Part shown: one piece after another, positions 7,527-10,076 of the stretch
How positions within the stretch are numbered: the stretch's first letter is position 1
Layout: every line of letters begins with the position of its first letter
Source: Isotricha intestinalis
Taxonomy: Eukaryota; Ciliophora; Litostomatea; Vestibuliferida; Isotrichidae
Direction: 5' to 3'
Length of the DNA: 10,076 bases
NCBI GenBank assembly: GCA_023807065.1
Contig: JAJJLU010001092.1
Coordinates: 1 to 10,076 of the forward strand
Made by a program: the position numbers and the translations under genes
Notes under the pieces: model-generated
Seen by the model: the letters and a program-made list of their open reading frames with translations, nothing else
The model's database searches: none
What the model was told of the DNA's origin: nothing

Positions 7527-7915
7527 TATTATATTTATTTTGTTTTTTAAATTAATTTTTTTTTATTCTTTTATTTTATGTTTTATTAATCACATTTTTT
7601 TAATTTATTTTATGAATTATTTGTTGAAATTGGTTTTAAAATTAAAAAAAATTAGTTTTATTTTAATGGTATATTAATCATTTTATTATAAATTCATCTT
7701 TTTTTAATTAAAATAAAATATAACATTTCTTTTCAATGAATTTTTATATGAAAGAATTTCAAAATGTATATAAATAATATAATTTTTATTATCAAATTAT
7801 TCATTCTATATTATTAATATTATTCTTTTATATCCCTTAAGGATAAATTGGATAAATATTATTTTAAAAATTTAAATTTAAAAAAGATTAAATTAAGAAA
7901 TTAAATTTTAAAAAT
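7527..7915. promoter_or_regulatory. Divergent promoter region between calpain-like and Lys/Asn-rich genes
   Basis: This 389-bp spacer separates two genes transcribed away from each other, so it should hold both promoters and 5' leaders. It is nearly pure A/T. One G/C-containing island, TATCCCTTAAGGATA at 7831-7845, has the perfect 8-bp palindrome CCTTAAGG (7835-7842) at its centre and lies about 75 bp upstream of the plus-strand ATG. It is the only distinctive sequence in the spacer and a reasonable candidate for a regulatory site. No TATA box can be singled out in this composition. Confidence 0.45.
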
Positions 7916-8926
7916 ATGTCAAAAATTTCAAGACAAATTATTTTTTCTGAATCAGTTGGTTTTCAAAAGAAGAATAATTCAATATCTTTTGATAAAAAAA
8001 GTTTAAATATGAAATTAAGTAAAAATAACTTTACTATTGAACATTCTCATGATAACAAAAAAAATAGAATATTTCATCTTTTAAATCATAATGAAAAATT
8101 TAAAATTTCAAAATTAATAAAAAAGAATTATGATAGTAAAGCAAAAATAATTAGAAAAAATATTTTAAATAAGAAAATAAGATGTTCATCAATGGAATTT
8201 AATAATAATATTCCAAATAAACATTTAAATTCTATTTATAAAAAAGATATTAGTATAAATTTAAATAAAACAAAAGAAAAAAAAAGTAATAGAGATAATG
8301 AAATAAAAAGAATTAATAATACATTAAATTCTTTTATATCTTCAATTAATTTTAAAAAAAATGAAAATAATTTATTATATATATTACAAAGTTATTCAGT
8401 ATATTATTCAGCTTTAGATGAATATATAAAATTATTATCATCTAAAGAAGAAATTAATTTATTAAATATAATAAAATTAGGATTTGGAAAAATATTTTAT
8501 AAATTACAAAAAATAAAAAGTATTAAAGAAAAATTTGATGAAAATTCTTTTTCTTTTAAATCAACAAATAAAGAAACAAATTCTTTTAAAACTTTAAATA
8601 AAAAAATAATTCCAATAAATAAAAAGATAATATCAAAAGATAATAAAAAATTAATAGATAAAATGAATAAAACTTGTTTAAATTCTATTAAAATTAAGGA
8701 TGATAATAATAAAAATGAAATATTAGAAACTGATAATATAAATCTTACTGATTTAGAATCAATTAGATTTTGTGATAAAATTTCTATGAGAGAAATAAAT
8801 CCTTATCATGCTATTCCAAAATTAGATTTATCTTTTTTTAATTGTCAAAATAAACAATCAAATAAAAAAATTAATAATCCTTCAAAAAAAAACAAAAAAA
8901 TAAGAAATTATTCATCATATCATTAA
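7916..8926 (+). CDS. Lys/Asn/Ser-rich protein, unrecognised
   Basis: I do not recognise this 336-residue protein. Residues 1-125 and 206-270 are Lys-, Asn- and Ser-rich and look disordered. About 128-206 is the only compact part: helical, hydrophobic and with aromatics (LLYILQSYSVYYSALDEYIK, 153-172, then NLLNIIKLGFGKIFYKLQKI, 181-200). A short Pro-containing segment near 291-306 (MREINPYHAIPKLDLS) is more complex than its surroundings and may be a binding motif. The C-terminal 25 residues are strongly basic. There is no signal peptide or clear membrane span. The overall positive charge would allow nuclear or microtubule association, but that is speculation. An A-rich AAAAATATG context supports the start and the stop is TAA. 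A 336-codon frame without a stop in such A+T-rich DNA is unlikely to arise by chance. Confidence 0.72.
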   Translation: MSKISRQIIFSESVGFQKKNNSISFDKKSLNMKLSKNNFTIEHSHDNKKNRIFHLLNHNEKFKISKLIKKNYDSKAKIIRKNILNKKIRCSSMEFNNNIPNKHLNSIYKKDISINLNKTKEKKSNRDNEIKRINNTLNSFISSINFKKNENNLLYILQSYSVYYSALDEYIKLLSSKEEINLLNIIKLGFGKIFYKLQKIKSIKEKFDENSFSFKSTNKETNSFKTLNKKIIPINKKIISKDNKKLIDKMNKTCLNSIKIKDDNNKNEILETDNINLTDLESIRFCDKISMREINPYHAIPKLDLSFFNCQNKQSNKKINNPSKKNKKIRNYSSYH

Positions 8927-9066
8927 TATTTATTTATTATATTTTAAAAAAATAATATTTAATATATTTATATTTAAACAATATTTTTTTAAATAATTGA
9001 ATTCCACTAAATACCTAATTTTTTATATTATATTTAAATATAATTATATTTTAAAAAAAAGTGAAA
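8927..9066. promoter_or_regulatory. Spacer upstream of the UCH gene
   Basis: A 140-bp A+T-rich gap separates two genes in the same direction. It must contain the 3' end of the Lys/Asn-rich gene and the promoter and leader of the hydrolase gene. It ends AAAAAAAAGTGAAAATGG, an A-rich context for the ATG at 9067. I see no palindrome or other distinct motif. Confidence 0.35.
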
Positions 9067-9819
9067 ATGGAGCCCGGAGAAAAGAAAGAAGAAAATCCTA
9101 CAAAATTAAAATGGCCACCTTTAGAAAGTGATCCAAAAATATTCAATGATTATTTCCATAAAATAGGACTTCCTTCGGGTACATTTTTTAAAGAATTAAT
9201 TACTTTAGTAGATTTCAAGGAATTTTTAATAATAGAAGGACCCTTAATTTCAGTCATATTAAATTTTTCAAGAAAAGACAAAGAAAAATATAAAAATAGT
9301 TTTTTAAAAGAAAAAATACATCAAGCAAATTCAATTCCCTTTTTCATTAAGCAAACAAATGAATTAGATAATGCATGTGGATTAATTGCTTCTCTTCACT
9401 CTTTTGGAAATTCAAATGTAAATTTTGAAAAAAATTCGATTTTAGAAGAATTTTTTAATAAAGTTAAAGACCAAAATTATGAAGAAAGAGCTTTGACTTT
9501 AGAAAATTTTGATAAATTTAAACAAGCACATGTTCATTATGCAAGTAAAGGTCAAACTAATTTAGAAAAAGTTGAAGAAATGAAAATTGGACATTATATT
9601 TGTTTTATTATTATTAATAATAATTTATATGAATTAGATGGTTTAAAAGATGGACCTTATTTAATTAAAGATAATGTTAAAGTAGATGATTTGCTAGATG
9701 AAAGTTGTAAAGTAATTCTTGAGAGGATTAATAATGGCTTAATAGATGAAAATGTAAATGTTATGTTAGTTGGAGGAGAAAATACAAAAATTACTGATTT
9801 ATTACTTGAAGATTCATAA
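9067..9819 (+). CDS. Ubiquitin carboxyl-terminal hydrolase, UCH family (peptidase C12)
   Basis: A 250-residue cysteine protease of the UCHL1/UCHL3/YUH1 type, which removes small adducts from the C terminus of ubiquitin in the cytosol or nucleus. The N terminus carries the conserved W-x-PLES start (KLKWPPLESDP, residues 14-24). Active-site residues are visible: oxyanion Gln96 (KQT), nucleophile Cys104 (NACG), general base His176 (GHYICF) and Asp191 (LYELDG). The crossover-loop region includes GQT near 162-164, and its distance to the His matches human UCHL3. All catalytic residues are present, so the enzyme should be active. One oddity is two extra residues between the Gln and the Cys (see findings). 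The length fits the short single-domain class (about 220-240), with a tail of about 14 residues after the last strand. I take the ATG at 9067; the GTG two codons upstream is not a plausible eukaryotic start. Stop is TAA; no intron. Confidence 0.95.
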   Translation: MEPGEKKEENPTKLKWPPLESDPKIFNDYFHKIGLPSGTFFKELITLVDFKEFLIIEGPLISVILNFSRKDKEKYKNSFLKEKIHQANSIPFFIKQTNELDNACGLIASLHSFGNSNVNFEKNSILEEFFNKVKDQNYEERALTLENFDKFKQAHVHYASKGQTNLEKVEEMKIGHYICFIIINNNLYELDGLKDGPYLIKDNVKVDDLLDESCKVILERINNGLIDENVNVMLVGGENTKITDLLLEDS

Positions 9820-10076
9820 TAATATTTTTAATATTTATTTCTTTAAACATTATATTATTAAAGAATTTGGGTAAAATATAATATAAATAACATTTAATTT
9901 AATGTTTTTTCCTTGACTAAATGATATATTATGTTTTCATCACATTTTTCACATTCATATTTTATTATCCTAATATTTAAATTAATAAATTAATATTACA
10001 AATATTTATTTAAAAGAACATAATTGATTCAATAATTAAACTTACTATATTTAAAATAAAATAGAAACTATCAATA
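9820..10076. other. Downstream flank, no gene seen
   Basis: The last 257 bases are A+T-rich with stops in every frame and no protein-like open frame. They should include the 3' untranslated region of the hydrolase gene. No telomeric repeat appears at the right edge, so the chromosome probably continues. Confidence 0.45.

Noticed and set aside
9061..9066. GTG at 9061 as the start of the UCH gene
   Set aside because: GTG initiation is not expected in a eukaryotic nuclear gene. The ATG at 9067 has an A-rich context and leads into the conserved N terminus.

Overview
The window reads as one end of a macronuclear chromosome from a ciliate-like eukaryote with a very A+T-rich genome. The first 41 bases are five copies of CCCCAAT followed by CCCCAA, a C-rich-strand telomere running 5' to 3' into the chromosome. 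The opposite end (10076) has no such repeat, so the sequence continues or was cut there. All five genes end in TAA or TAG and none has in-frame TAA, TAG or TGA, so the ciliate code in which UAA/UAG encode Gln is excluded and the standard code fits. A 7-nt CCCCAAT telomere, an A+T-rich genome and the standard code together suggest a litostome ciliate such as a rumen entodiniomorph. That assignment is inference from recall, not a database result.

Layout: telomere (1-41); A+T-rich subtelomere without a gene (42-645); three genes on the minus strand, all transcribed toward the telomere; a 389-bp divergent spacer; then two genes on the plus strand. The minus-strand genes are a vacuolar-sorting-receptor-like membrane protein (646-2123, two exons around a 53-nt intron), an unrecognised coiled-coil protein (2256-3365) and a large calpain-like protein whose active site is degenerate (4116-7526). 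The plus-strand genes are an unrecognised Lys/Asn-rich protein (7916-8926) and a ubiquitin C-terminal hydrolase of the UCH (C12) family (9067-9819). The last 257 bases hold no recognisable gene.

The genes do not form an operon or an obvious pathway. Three have loose links to protein sorting and turnover (lysosomal/vacuolar cargo receptor, calpain-fold protein, deubiquitinase), but in a ciliate chromosome this is most likely coincidental packing. I see no mobile element, CRISPR array, tRNA or rRNA. The main points of interest are the rebuilt two-exon receptor that lacks EGF repeats but keeps a tyrosine sorting motif, the calpain-fold pseudoprotease (Cys to Lys, His to Thr), a two-residue insertion beside the UCH active-site Cys, the 7-nt telomere unit, and a 750-bp spacer holding several inverted repeats.
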